Below, piece by piece: positions 24,590 through 36,952 of a DNA stretch of 64,000 nucleotides. The stretch comes from Cheilinus undulatus (Eukaryota > Chordata > Actinopteri > Labriformes > Labridae). Numbering within the stretch: the stretch's first letter is position 1; each line of letters opens with the position of its first letter. The stretch covers positions 5,034,921-5,098,920 of the forward strand of contig NC_054885.1 of the NCBI RefSeq assembly GCF_018320785.1. The letters are read 5' to 3'. A program made the position numbers and the translations under genes. The notes below the pieces were generated by a model, which made no database searches, was not told the origin of the DNA, and worked only from the letters and a program-made list of their open reading frames with translations.

Positions 24590-26755
24590 AATTTCTGCAC
24601 AGTACTGTATTAAAATGATTTTGCATATCATATTTTTGCCTTTCATGATATGCTTTTGTATCTCATGGGAATTTTGGTTTCATTAAATGTTTTTGTGTTG
24701 TACTTGATTTCTTTTAATTGCATTTCATTTTGCATCGTTTGAAATGTTTTAGCATTTTTCATCTCATAAGATTTTTTTTATTTCATTACAGTTTATGCAT
24801 CTTTTTTCCACTCAATCAGGGAATGCTTTTACACTAAATGTTTATGTCTTATTAAATTTTTTTGCATTTTGCGTGCAATGTTTTTGCAGTTGACCCCTAG
24901 AGCCACCATATAATTTGATTTATCTAGGCCTTATATTTCGTCTAACACTGCTCTGAATGCCATCGATAAAGAAGCCATCATGCCAGTGCTAAGTGATGGG
25001 TTGTCAGCATTCGCTGCCTTTCCTACGGAGAGCAATGAGGGATAAAAAGATCGCCGCCCTGCAGCAGAGTGACTCTAGAAACAAAGAGTGAACATATGGG
25101 GAGCACATTGATCACACACGAGGAGAGGACGGAGGATTTAGATGTGGTCCTGGCTGTTTTGTTTCCCTTTAAAGGCGTGTCGGTTGTCTGCTGAGCTGGA
25201 GGTTCCAGAGAATAAAAACCTTCTCTCTGCTTCATCACCGAGGATGACTGACAGCCCGGCAGTCTGAATGAGAGCGTGCTAACCATTCACAAGCTGCAGC
25301 TCTAAAGCACACGCTCACACTGGCCTACTGTAGTGGTTTCCACAGACATTTGTCCTGTGATTCGGCCTTTTTTTCCACCTCGTATCTATTCTGAGGACGG
25401 AGCTGCAAACACACATCAGAGCGACCACAATCTGTCTGTTTCTCTCACGATTTGTCTCTCACACACTCCGTCGCTCTGCCGGCCCACGCCTCGACACAAA
25501 CCATGCACAAACTGAAACACATTTATGTACGGGGATGTTATGGGAGGGGATCAACGGGTACTTTGATCATGCTCTGTCTGACAGGGCACCCCTCCAAAGA
25601 AGTGTTCGGAAACAGTTCTGATTTATCTTTTGACGCTGATGCCCTTGATTCCAACATGCTGCATGTATTTATTTTTCTTTGACGAGTGCTGCCCCGTAAA
25701 AGTCAATGATTCAAATCATCAGTCCAAGAGACATCGAGTCGACTCAAATCTAGTCAGTCTAGTCCCTGAACTTTAGTGCTTTAGCTGCATCAGTCAGTCT
25801 GTTTGCATATACATAAAAGTCGAGTTATGAGGTGATTTATCTATTTATTCATGGGAGCATGTCCACCTCTGTTCTTCATAGTCACTGTGGATGTTAACTT
25901 TCCCTGCTTTCAGTGAAAGTTAAAAGCCAGCTACAAGCTCTGATTTTTCTTCATTGTGAGGTAAATTTCACAAATCTATCCACCACAGTGAACCGTGGGT
26001 CATTAAAAGTAAAATAACAGAGAAAATTGTGCCAGAAAACAGTAAATTTAATACCAAACTTCACACAAAGCCAGGCATCTGAGCTCTGATCAGAAGCATT
26101 TTTTAAAACTTAGAGGATTGCATTTCTCCTGAGTGGGCGTGGCTTCAGCTCATTCAACAGACACGCCCACACCATCCTAGAGCAGATTTACTGCCTTATT
26201 TTCGTGATTTTGAAGCTTAATTTCATAAACTTAGAGATGTTTTTCATGACTGAAATGTGGGCTGATGGTTCATAACACAGTGGCCTGTCAAACAACAAAC
26301 CTAAAATACAGGTTTTTTTAGCACTTTACAGGGACTTTAAGCTCAGCATGCACTGTGCCATTTCAGGCTGACTCTGTAATAGTCGTGGTGGAATGTGCTA
26401 AGGTCTGATGGTCTGATGGTTGTGCACCACTTGAGTGCTCACACTGTATGAGTGAAGTCAGGACAGACTGTGATGGATGGTGGTTTGAGACAATGTCTGA
26501 CTATAACAAGGGGAAAATGCTCCAAAGTTGAGGATTCTGCTCATGGTTCTGCTCTCTCTGTGGGAGTGTCTGGAGTCGTACGGCCAAATATCAAACATGT
26601 CAGAAATCCATCCGACCAATAGGAGCAGCTGTAGTCAGCAGGTGGTCAGCCGTTGTGCCCCTCTGTACACTGAATGACAAACAACACACGAAATAGTAAA
26701 AATAGTTAAGATAGTAAAAACGCAAAAATGGCAAAGATGGCCTAATTTTTACCAT
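24590..26755. other. AT-rich tail (to 24.9 kb), then no gene seen
   Basis: TTTTGCATTTCAT-like words continue to about 24,900. The rest is single-copy-looking with no supported exon. Confidence 0.5.
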
Positions 26756-26765
26756 TTCTCATCCA

Positions 26766-27058
26766 TGGTGGCGCAGGGGTTAGCGCTGTTGCCTCACAGC
26801 AAAACGGTTCCTGGTTCGCTTCCCGGTCAGGGCCTTGCTGTGCATACATGTTCTCCCTGGATACTCCAGCTTCCTTCAACCACCAAAGACATGCTTGTTA
26901 GGTTAATGATGACTCTAAATTGGCCGTAGGTGTGAGTGTGAGCGTGTCTGGTTGTCTGTCTCTGTATGTCAGCCCTGTGATTGACTGGCGACCAGTCTAG
27001 GCTGTACCCTGTCTTTTGCAACGGGACAAGTGGTATAGAAGCAGGAGGGAGTAGCAAA
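26766..27058 (+). mobile_element. tRNA-derived SINE
   Basis: Pol III boxes are visible: A box TGGCGCAGGGG (26769-26779) and B box GGTTCGCTTCC (26813-26823, one change from consensus). The conserved fish SINE body includes CCAAAGACATGCTTGTTAGG, TGACTCTAAATTGGCC and TGATTGACTGGCGACCAG. Confidence 0.85.
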
Positions 27059-28190
27059 AGACAATGGGCAAAAAGTGGCTTAAATGGGAAAAACAAGCTC
27101 AAAGAGATATAGTGAGCGTACAGTGGCAAAAACAAAATTGACAAACTGGCAAGGAATGGGCTGAAACTAGCAGTAATGGGTGAAAAACAGAAAAAAAGGA
27201 CAAAAAATGGTTTAAAAAAAAGTGACAGAAATGGGTGAAAAGGGCAAAAACCAGATCAAAGTGAGATAATACGGGCAAAAAGGGGCAAAATGGGTAAAAA
27301 GCAGCAAAATCAGGCAGAAATGGACAAAAGTGTCTAAAAGCAGCTAAAGTCGGCAAAGAGTGGCGAAAGATGTTCTAGAAATGGCAAAAAATGGTTTAAA
27401 AAGTGACAGAAATGGGTGGAAAAGAGCAAAAAACAGATACAAGTGGCAAAAAAAGGACAAATGCAGGCCAAATGTAGCAAAGCAGGTGAGAAGCAGCAAG
27501 AATTGATTACAAATGTAGCAGCTAAAGTCAGCAAAAAGGTGTCAAAAAGGTGTTGCAGGAATGGGCAAAACGTGACAGAAATGGGTAAAAAACAGATAAA
27601 AGTGGCAAAATATGGGTAAAAAGTGGCACAAATGGGAAAAACAGGCTCAAAGTGATATAGTGAGCATAAAGAAATTGACAAAAAATGGCAAGGAATGGGC
27701 TGAAACTAGCAGTAATGGGCGAAAAACAGGAAAAATGGACATAAAGTAATTAAAAAAGTGACAGAAACAGGTGAAAAAGGGTGAAAACCAGACCAAAGTG
27801 GCAATGGATTGACAAAAAAGTGACATAATATGGGCAAAAAGGGGCAAAATGGGTAAAAAGCAGCAAAATCTGTCAAAAATGGAAAAAAAGTATCTAAAAG
27901 CAGCTAAAGTCAGCAAAAAGTGGCAAAAAGATGTTGCAGGAATGGGCAAAATGTGACAGAAATGGGTGGAAAAAAGGCAAAAACCAGATTAAAGTTGCAA
28001 AATATGAGCAAAAAGTGGCAAAATGGGTGAGAAGCAGAAAAAAATGGCAAAAGCAGCCAAAGTAAACAAAGAGTTGCAAAAAAAAAGATGTTGCAGAAAT
28101 GAGCCAAAAATACAAATATGGGCAAAAAGTGGTTTAAAAAGTGGCAAAAAGATGTGAAAAAAGTGGCAAAAATGGTTAAAATTGACCACC
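27059..28190. repeat. Minisatellite of GGCAAAAAGTGG-like units with ~550-bp higher-order duplication
   Basis: Short units as in the other three arrays. A longer block including GCTCAAAGAGATATAGTGAG, AAGGAATGGGCTGAAACTAG and AGCAGTAATGGG occurs at about 27,090 and again at about 27,640. It directly follows the SINE. Confidence 0.8.
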
Positions 28191-28199
28191 AATAAGTAG

Positions 28200-30265
28200 T
28201 TCCAACATCAGAACTCAGTCTTGACACACTTTTAAGCTCCAACATGAGGGAACTGTTAGCCAGGATGCACCAATGCTACTGATAAAACACACATGCACTG
28301 ATAAAATCACAACTAGGGAGGGCCGATCCTCCGGGTCTATCAGGGGCCCAGACAAATCTGTGGGCGGCCCCGCCCGGATTACTGAGTAATGTTAAAGTAT
28401 CTGAAAGGCTTTGAAATTTGCTGTTTATTGAAAAGAAAATATGGTAAAGAAATTTAATTATTTGAGTCTTGTCTCATGGGATTTTGGTCTCATGGATTTT
28501 CAGAGCTGCAGCGTACTGGATTTTGGGAACAGCTGCTGTAGAGAAGAAAGACTTTTTTGTAAATTGTTAAAATAAGTTATGATCTGTTTTTCCATTACTG
28601 AAATCTTAGAACAATAAAGGTGTTTCACTGGGCTGGAAGAAAGGAACTCTGCAAAGTTTTATGATGAAATGTTAAATCAGATTATTCTAATGAAATCCAG
28701 AGTGGTGTTCAGCCAGAGTATGAGGTTTAAAAATGAAGATATAACAGCAGAAACATCGGCCCTCTCTGACACCGTCTTATCGTTTCCACATTGACTCTTC
28801 TGCCTCACATCTTCATCCTCTTCTCCTCCATCCTGTCATGTTTACTCCTCGTCTCCCTCGCGCCTCTCTGCTCCAGGATGCTTTCAAAGGGACCACAGAA
28901 CAAATCAGAGGCCCGTCCTCGTGCACCGACAGCCTGTCTCTCATTTCACATGGAGATTGAAGGGCGAGTCTTCCTTCCTTTCGAAGGATCGGGGGGGGGG
29001 GGGGCTCGGTAGCATCCGCCACCCCAGGGGCCTCCTCTGTGTTTCCACTGAGCTGGACCGCGACCCACGCCAAACGTCAAGCAAACCGCAAGTGAATCTT
29101 CCCTGCGATGATGCACCGTCTGGTGCTCTCACTTGTTGGAAAAAGCCCTGAACGCTTCGCCTGGGTCCTTCGATGGCTCAAGGTCGTTTATGAGCGGAGC
29201 GTGTGTTTCGGGTTTGGCGTCCTTTGAACGGATACGACAATAATTCGGCCTTGATCAGAGTTTTTTTGTGCTGGATGCTTCCCAGTGTTGTTTTGAGGTG
29301 CTCTGGCTTTGTTAGTCATAGCTTACAGTAAAGTGTCTCCTAAGACGCTCCTATTTAGAGATTGTTTTGCGCTCAGAGACTCTGAAGTGGTGTCTCGGGT
29401 CAGCTCCTTTGGTTTCCTGGCGAGGGATCTGTTGGGTTTGTGGATCTGTGAAAACAACAGATGATCAATTCCAGGTTGACGGTGCGTACTGTATTGAAAC
29501 GAGACGTGGCTCCAATCTCCCCGCTCGTCTGTCTCCAGCTCTGCTCTCTCAGGGCCTCCGCTAAGCTCCTTTTAGCTTTCATACGACACAGCGATCCGCG
29601 TCAGAAGCTGCATGACAGCAGATGTGCCTGAGTGACATCTGATGCATGTGGCAGGAGCGAGTTCAGAGCCTCTGTGCGCCTCTTCTTCATGTGGCGAGGG
29701 ACGGATTAAGACTTGATCCAAAAGACTAAAAGTGGAGAGGAACGAGCTGGGGTCAGATCTGACTTGAATTAAGTCAGTGTTACAGCAGGAATAATACCAT
29801 CACCTCCCCCAAACCCTGCAACACGACGCACGTCTACATGTGTGCGTTTGTTTGTGCATTTACGACCAAACCGCAGGCTGGTGTCCTTTACAGAGAGGAG
29901 AAGTCTCTGTTGACGGTTCAAACACAGCCCGCGGCCCCGGCTTCAAAGGGGCCCCCAATCATCGCACCCACTTACAGCCAACGGCGCATGTCACTTAATG
30001 TGGACCACACCATTCATCAATTATGGGGAGCTCAGGGGCCATACGAGACCCAAAGAGAGTCTTCTTCTGTCCTGACTGACGCTCCCCCCCGCCGCCCTCA
30101 AAGAGCGTCTGTTTCAGACGGGAAAGTTTAAGATGTCACACAATCAGAGGCTAAACTTTCCTTGTCTTTCATGCTGCGTTATCTCACCACAGAGCCAAAC
30201 AATCCTCGTGATAACAGTTCTCAACTTATCGACAAGAGAGGACAGTACCTTTATAGAGTCTATGT
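28200..30265. other. No gene seen
   Basis: Mostly single-copy-looking and relatively GC-rich at 28,800-30,150, including a G run at 28,990-29,004. Several overlapping open frames exist on both strands but none has splice or family support. Confidence 0.45.
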
Positions 30266-30454
30266 GAAGTCTGGCAAATTCACAGTGCCTTTAAAAAACA
30301 TTCATGTCTTTGGATGTTTACCTCTTTCATTGATTCTATAAATCAATCAGAATTTAGCTTGCACATCTGAACACTGCCTCTCCATTCTTCTTTGCAAAAC
30401 TGCTCAAGCTCTGTCAGATTGCACAGGGATCAGACATGAGCAGCCTTATTTATT

Positions 30455-30850
30455 TTACCCTCTACCTTTACAAGCCTACAGGGTCAGCCTCCTAGAAGCA
30501 TCCCCACAGCATGATGCTGCCACCACCATGCTTCACAGTGGGGATGGTGTGTTTGTGGTGATGTCAGTGTTTGGCGCCTTCATTTTGGTCTCTTCCTCTT
30601 GACCATGGAGTCTCCCACATGCCTTTTGGTGAACTCTAGTCCAGATTGGATCTGAGTTTTCTCTTCGCCACTCTCCCATAAAGCTCTGACTGGTGAAGAA
30701 CCCGGCCAACAGTTGCATGTCTGCAGAGTCTCTCTCATCTCAGCTGCTGAAGCTTGGAACTCCTTCAGAGTAGTCATAGGTGTCTTGGTGGCCTCTCTCA
30801 CTAGTCTCCTTCTTGCACGCCCACTCAGTTTGTGACATGTGCCATATTCC
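30455..30850 (-). pseudogene. Tc1 transposase remnant
   Basis: Minus-strand pieces include a GSIMLWGC-like region near 30,500-30,540, FTKRHVGDSMVKRKRPK and MREATKTPMTTLKEFQASAA, all typical of Tc1 transposase. Several frames are involved, so it is inactive. Confidence 0.7.
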
Positions 30851-30863
30851 TTCCATTTCTTAA

Positions 30864-32105
30864 CTCATTGAGTGCCAGCCCTTTTATAAAATGGAAAGTG
30901 GCTTGTGCCAGCGTTTTGGTCATTTTGAGTCATCTTTCAAGACCCACAGAATATTTTGTACTATGACTCTGAAAACACAAAATAGCTCAGATGAAAGAAG
31001 AAACTCTCTATTTCATCATGGAAAAAACTGTTTGTTGGCACCTTGTTCCATTCTTCATTTATTTGAAGCTGAATAGAGGCTAGTTTCACCAAAAGGCCAC
31101 TTGTTTTCTAGAAAGCTGAGAAAAATGCATTTTTGTGAGAGTCTGTCAAGCAAAACAGTGATTTGAATGTTATAATTTTACCTTCAATGACATAAAAGAC
31201 ATCTGAAAATTGTATCACAAATGTTATTTTAATGTAAAATAAATAACAGTGCTTCCAGTCACTGTCATGCCATTACACTCTGAAACTGGACGGCCTCCAC
31301 GTGACCCCCCCTATACACCCACGTCCTCTCCTGCTTGTGTGTCCCCTGGCACTGCCTGTAAATTATAGAAGTAATATAATATCTATATAATATGTTTTAA
31401 ACATATATTATAGAATTTTTTTGCTCTGACCTCTTTTTCTGCCAACAGACGGTGTTGTAGAACTGCATGGGGCTTGCTCTTCTCTCAAGTCTGCTTCTGA
31501 AATCACAGGAGCATGAGTGATGGTTTCATTAATAAATCTGGCTGAATAATCAGTGGGTTCCTAACGTTAACTTACCTCCATCGCTCTGGGACGGAGAACA
31601 AGATCCTCTCCGCTCACTGGGCAGCCATTCCTCAGAGTCTGGGTCGGAAAAGTCCGTCTCTGAAGTGTCGACGCTGTATGCATCCACCTGGTGAGAGGCT
31701 GCCTTATTTCTCCGACGCACAGGGGAGACCTTACGACATTCTTTAGTCTCTTGGCCGGCACAGGCAGATGAATGAACGCTCTGATCCCTGGATTCACTGT
31801 TGTTAAGTTCAGTGTCGGTTTCAGTGAGTAAGCGATTTCTCAGGCAAAAGTTCAAAGTTTCTTCCAGCGTCTATTTTAGAACTTTAGCTTGGATTACCTC
31901 CATAACTATCGCTCTGCTCTTTGACCCCAGGGTCTCCACCTCTGAGCTCTGTGGCTTTGATCTACCGTCTCTTCCGACTGTAGTGTTCTGACTACGTATC
32001 CCAGAAGCCCCAAAATTACTCACAGGGAGCGTGAAAGCACCCCCTTGTGCCAGCCGCCGAAAAACACTTTGACATATATATATACGTTAATGGCATTCAA
32101 TGAGT
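30864..32105. mobile_element. piggyBac-type element, 1242 bp, with TTAA target sites
   Basis: TTAA at 30860-30863 and 32106-32109. Terminal repeats are CTCATTGAGTGCCA and, inverted, CTCATTGAATGCCA (13 of 14). It lacks the catalytic transposase core, so it is an internally deleted, non-autonomous copy. It sits inside a Tc1 relic at a natural TTAA. Confidence 0.85.
31577..31855 (-). pseudogene. piggyBac transposase N-terminal exon remnant
   Basis: An open minus-strand frame of about 90 codons (start at 31855) contains SVDTSETDFSDPDSEEWLPS, the acidic N-terminal style of piggyBac transposases. It runs into a donor-like GATGGAG|GTAAGT near 31,577. The DDE core is missing from the element. Confidence 0.55.
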
Positions 32106-32474
32106 TAATGATGGATTTAACTGAACTCTGAGGAATGTTTAGTACCTTGGATTTTTTTTTTTGAATGACTTATACCTTTCAATAACCTTTTTTCTGAGTG
32201 CTTTGAGTGTTCTTTTATCTTCGTGGTGTAATGGTAGCCAGGAATACTGACTAACCAGTGTCTGGACCTTACAGACACAGATGTCTTTAGACTACAATCT
32301 TTGAGAAACACTTGCTGCACCCAGGTGATCACCATTTTGCTAATTATGGGACTAATAGCACCAGTCGGCTGGACCTCTGTTGAATCAGGTCAACTTTACA
32401 CTGAAAACATAGTCCACAGGTGCTGATGGAAGGCGGGGCACATGGTCAAACCATGGTGGAAGTCCTGAGTAAGG

Positions 32475-33213
32475 CGGCACTGCATTAAAATCTGTGCTGG
32501 AAATCGCTGCATGGGCTCAGGAACACTTCCAGAAATCATTGTCTGTCAACACAGTTGGCCGTGCCATCCACAAATGACAGTTGAAGCTGGATCGTGCAAA
32601 GAAGAAGCCATATGTGAACAGGATCCAGAACGCCACCGTCTTCTCTGGACCAAAGCTCAATTAAAATGGACTGAGGCAAAACGGAAAACTGTTCTGTGGT
32701 CACATGAATTTTAAATTTTTTGGAGACAATGGACACCGTCTCCTGCAGACCAAAGAGAAGACAGACCATCCAGCTTGGCTCAGTTCTAAAGCCTGCATCT
32801 CTGATGGTTTGGGGTTGTGTTAGTGCCTATGGCATGGGCAGCTTATGGCTTCACAGTAGAAGAGTACAGGTGCTAAACTGGCCTGCCTGCAAGAATAGGA
32901 CAACATTCCTCTCCAAATTCTCCAGCAACTTGTCTCCTCACTTCCCAGAAGTTTACAGACTGTTCTTAAAAGAAGAGAGGATGCTACATGATGGTAAACA
33001 TTGCCCTGTCCCGACTCTTTGAGATGTGTTGTTGCAATCAAACTCTAAATGAGCTAATATTTTATTAATGAAATGGTAAAAAGTCTCAGATTCTACATCT
33101 GATATGTTGTTTAAGTTCTACTGTGTATGAAATGTGAGTTTATGAGATTTGACAACCATTGTATCGTTTTTATTTATATTTTACACAGTGTCCCAACTTT
33201 TTTGGAATTGCAG
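32475..33213 (+). mobile_element. Truncated Tc1-type family X copy with transposase remnant
   Basis: Begins within the transposase. Plus-strand pieces: MGSGTLPEIIV, EEAICEQDPERHRLLWTKAQ, LKWTEAKRKTVLWSHEF, ASLMVWGCVSAYGMGSLWLH and RRVQVLNWPAC. It ends with the family terminus CCCAACTTTTTTGGAATTG at about 33,190-33,210. Frameshifts throughout. Confidence 0.78.
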
Positions 33214-33214
33214 C

Positions 33215-34015
33215 ATAGATAGGAAAATATCTGAAAAGGTTGACTAAATTCTGAGTGAAAGTTCTGGATAAATAGAGTTGAATAGGAAAATAAAGGCCTG
33301 CATTAGAACAGACGGCCTACGTTGTAAAAAGTTTCCCTCTTTCCTTCAGTCAACCTCCCACCGCCGGCTAATACAGCAGCCTGTTAGACATGAACGTCGC
33401 TGCCCTTTCCCTCCTCCTCGCTGCTTTTTTATCATTTGGCGAATAAACTTGATCTCCTTTCATGTCGCCTGACTCTGACGTGTCTCCGCGGGTTATGAGT
33501 TAGTCCTCCAAAAATGCCTGTTTGGTTTCCAAGTGACAGAACGTGTGTTAGGGTTGTACAGAAACGACACAAATGTGGCGACCATATTTAGAACCCTCCT
33601 TAAACAGACAGGGCGTACAAACCTGAACCAGACCACACAGCATTGCCAGTGTCTCGGCCCTGTCCTCCTCCTCTTCTTTTTCGTCTCTGTCCATGCGAGA
33701 TTCTCCTCCTCCACATCTGGACAGGGCGAGGGTCAGGACGACCCGGCGTGACAGAATCAGTCTCCTGCTGGTCAGTTAGGCCAGCACACCTTCAATGGAG
33801 TCAAACCGCTCCTATTCCCTTTGGCCATTCAGCTGCCGATGTGAGCTGTGTTCCTCCTCAGCAGCTGTGTGTAATTTTCTATTTATGTTATCTGGAGGCC
33901 TCTTTCCTGTTGTGTCTTTTTTCCCTGTTTTTGCCATGGCACCTTGTTTGGTGTTCTGGAGACAAAGCCTGTGTCTGAAATACGTACGACTACTAATGCT
34001 TCGTCTATTGTGATG
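33215..34015. other. No gene seen
   Basis: Single-copy-looking sequence. Open frames on both strands at 33.49-34.01 kb lack splice or family support. Confidence 0.45.
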
Positions 34016-34017
34016 TT

Positions 34018-35760
34018 TTACTGATTTTATAAATCAATCATGATCTCTCAAGTGATTGTAGTATAAAGACACGTGTCTGGAATGTCCAGTCACTGGTTAA
34101 TCAGTATTCCTGGCTACCATTACACCATGAAGACAAAGGAACACCCCAAGCAACTCAGAAAAAAGGTTGTTGAAAAATATATGTCATGCAAAAAAAAATT
34201 TTTGCATGATGTTTTCTTCTTGATAATCAAAAGATAAGATTATAAAGTTACGAATAAGGAAACACAGTTTGTAAGTGAATCTTTTAGAGCAGCTTTATGG
34301 TTATAATCAGACCCAGAGGATCTTATTTACACAACAAAGGTGACGCTAACCCTAACTAGCTTAGCATTAGCTCGTCATAACGCCTTAGCTTTATTTACAT
34401 TACTCGTTTGGATGACATAACTTTCTGATCGTGGTTCAGGACCACTTTGCTCTGCTATCCTCTTTGGTAGGGAGGCGATGTACCGAAACATGAGGATCCG
34501 TGCATCTGACGACAGAGCAGGAGTGCTTGTCTTTGTGGTTGTACATGCTAGCGGTCAGTCTGTCCAGTACGAGTGAAGCGAGAAAAAATGGCGAGTTCAG
34601 GTAGCTGGCGGAGTACGGGGGAGCTAACCAGCCTGAGGGTGGGAGTATTCAAATCACCCGAAATCCAAACAGCTCATTTAGAGAGTAATTTTCTGATTCC
34701 TGCACGTTACAAAACATTAACTTAGTTGTCGATAATCACACTTAAGGGGTGGGGAAGCACTCCGGATATGCAAATAGACCTACTAAAAAAAACGAAAAAT
34801 TGTCCCCTTTAAGAAACGGAAGGAAGTCACATGTGTAAATCTGCCCAGATCAGGCCGTCCTCACAAACTGAGTGGGCGTGCAAGACGGAGACTAGTGAGA
34901 GAGGCCACCAAGACACCTATGACTACTCTGAAGGAGTTCCAAGCTTCAGCAGCTGAGATGGGAGAGACTCTGCAGACAGCAACTGCTGGTGGGGTTCTTC
35001 ACCAGACAGAGCTTTATGGGAGAGTGGGAAAGAGAAAACTCAGATTCAATCTGGACTAGAGTTCACCAAAAGGTATGTGGGAGACTCCATGGTCAAGAGG
35101 AAGAAAGTTCTCTGGTCTGATGAGACCAAACTGGAGCCTTTTTGGACATCAGATAAGATGCCAAAAACTAGCATCACCACAAACACCAGCCCAACTGTGG
35201 AGCACCGTGGTGGCAGCATCATGCCGTGGGTATGCTTCCCAGCAGTCAGGTAAAATGAATGTGGCTTGTTTAGTCTAGCAGAAGAAGATTTATCTTCCAG
35301 TATGACAATGAGCCAAAGCATACAGAGGAAGCTCCAAAGACAACAAGGGGAATGTTCTGCAGTGGTTGAGTCAAAGCCTAGACCTCAATCCAAGAATCTG
35401 TGGCTGGACCTGAAAAGGGCCGTTCACACCTGATCCCTGTGCAACCTGGCAGAGCTTGAGTGTCCAGATCTATGAGTCTGATTGAGACCTATCCACACAG
35501 ACTCAGAGCTGTGATTGCAGCCAAAGGTGACTCCACTAAATACTAAATTAAAAGGGATGAATATTTATGCCGTCACTTATTTTATATTACATATTTTTAT
35601 TTATTTGACATTACTTTGTAGAAATCTGCTTTCACTTTGACATTAAAGAGGATTTTTTTCAGAATTTTTTTGTCAAAAAAGCCAAATTATAATTTGACCA
35701 ATTGACCATGATTGATTTATAAAATCAGTAAAAGTGTGAGTATTTTTACAGCCACTGTAC
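34018..35760 (+). mobile_element. Tc1/mariner relic with internal insertion
   Basis: ACTGATTTTATAAATCAATC at 34020 is mirrored exactly by GATTGATTTATAAAATCAGT near 35,710-35,730. The right terminus is TTTTTACAGCCACTGTACC, while the outer left terminus seems lost. An unrelated insert occupies about 34,196-34,805 (it ends AATTGTCCCCTTT). Plus-strand transposase remnants follow. Confidence 0.8.
34805..35530 (+). pseudogene. Tc1 transposase remnant
   Basis: Plus-strand pieces: CKSAQIRPSSQTEWACKTET-like linker, TPMTTLKEFQASAAEM, FTKRYVGDSMVKRKKVLWSD and HRGGSIMPWVCFPA, then a YDNEPKHTE-like catalytic segment near 35,300. The catalytic D and flanking motif are recognisable but the frame is broken. 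Confidence 0.72.
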
Positions 35761-36950
35761 CAGTAGGTCTACTTGTGAATCCCTCATCATCTGCAGTGTT
35801 CATGCATTTCTTTCATAGGTAGCGCCACCTACTGCTCAGCCTGTTGACTCCTAATACTCATGTAACATTAGTGGAGAGAAACACTAAAAATGTGCATTTT
35901 CTTTTGCAGGATTTTAAAAACCTTGCTTTTAATTTTGGCATTCATGGATGGAAACCTACTACTGAAAAGCTTTATCACGACGTAGTTTAAATCTGAAAAA
36001 TTAGCGTAAGAAAATCACAGCCTTCTTAAGTGTATATTTTGCCAATAGTTGCATTTCTGCTCACTGAAATGATAGAAAGTACACCTGAACATGTAATTAT
36101 TATTATCATTATTATTCTGTGACATTCTGGCCAATTTGTCCACAAACCCACGCTGAACACAGACAGAGAGAGAGAGAAACTCAGTGGGATGGGGCAAACA
36201 TTGCTTCATAAACAATCGCAGCCACACACGCTCACGCTAGGAAGGAACATGCAAACAGCTCTAATGGGAAAAAGATGAGAGGGCTCACATCGAGCTCACC
36301 CAGAGAGAGGAGGAGAGAGTCGGACACATCGCCGCTGACTTGCCCTGCTGGAAAAACACAGCGAGAGATCAGATACAGAGAGAGAGAGAGAGAGATCCCT
36401 GAGGTCAGAAATAAACTCCAGCAGGACTGATGGGCTCAGATTTACACATTTAAACTGCCTGAGGGATAATAGGTTTATACATTTCTTCTACAAAGATCTT
36501 TATGTTTTATTTTAGGATTTTTTTTTTTTTTTTTAGATTTTTTTAATCTAGAAAAATTAGAAGTAAAACCTCTGGCTCCTTTGTTTTATCTAACTGTAAT
36601 ATAGTATTATAAAAATAGGTTATAATGTGGGTTTATTGCATCTTAGGTGTGCACATTATAGGGCTGTGTCTGGGTGTTTTTACCTCAGAGATGATTTGAT
36701 GTATTTATCAATGGCATATATTACTGCAATGTGAGCTCAGATACAGCCCTTACTTGCAAGTAGAATAATAAAGGCCTGGCCCTTTTATTGGTGATACAAA
36801 CAGTGCAATATCTTAACCAAGTCCAGTTGCACCAGTTCAGTTTAAACCAACTGGTGGTCAAACCATTCAGTCTAATTCAGTTTAGCTGTCATACATTTGG
36901 AGCATACTTTACAATCATTGCATGAAATGAATTCTGCCCCTGTAGGGAGC
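35761..36950. other. No gene seen; (GA)n at 36,375-36,395
   Basis: Single-copy-looking with a GAGAGA microsatellite and a T-run at 36,520-36,535. Confidence 0.5.
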
Positions 36951-36952
36951 TA

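Larger units (their letters stand above)
30268..32430 (-). mobile_element. Tc1/mariner relic split by a piggyBac insertion
   Basis: The left part (30268-30860) starts CAGTGCCTTTAAAAAACATT and carries minus-strand transposase sequence. The right part (32106-32430) continues it with GTAATGGTAGCCAGGAATAC. The plus-strand counterpart of the right part is at 34.07-34.15 kb in the second copy, which confirms that the two parts belong together. Confidence 0.75.

Noticed and set aside
26766-26840. Possible tRNA gene
   Set aside because: A and B boxes belong to a SINE: the following body is the conserved SINE sequence and no cloverleaf is complete.
27099-28245. Phenylalanine-rich membrane-like minus-strand ORFs, also at 46.94-47.52 and 23.5-24.2 kb
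   Set aside because: Produced by the repeat unit TTTTTGCCACTTTT; no real protein.
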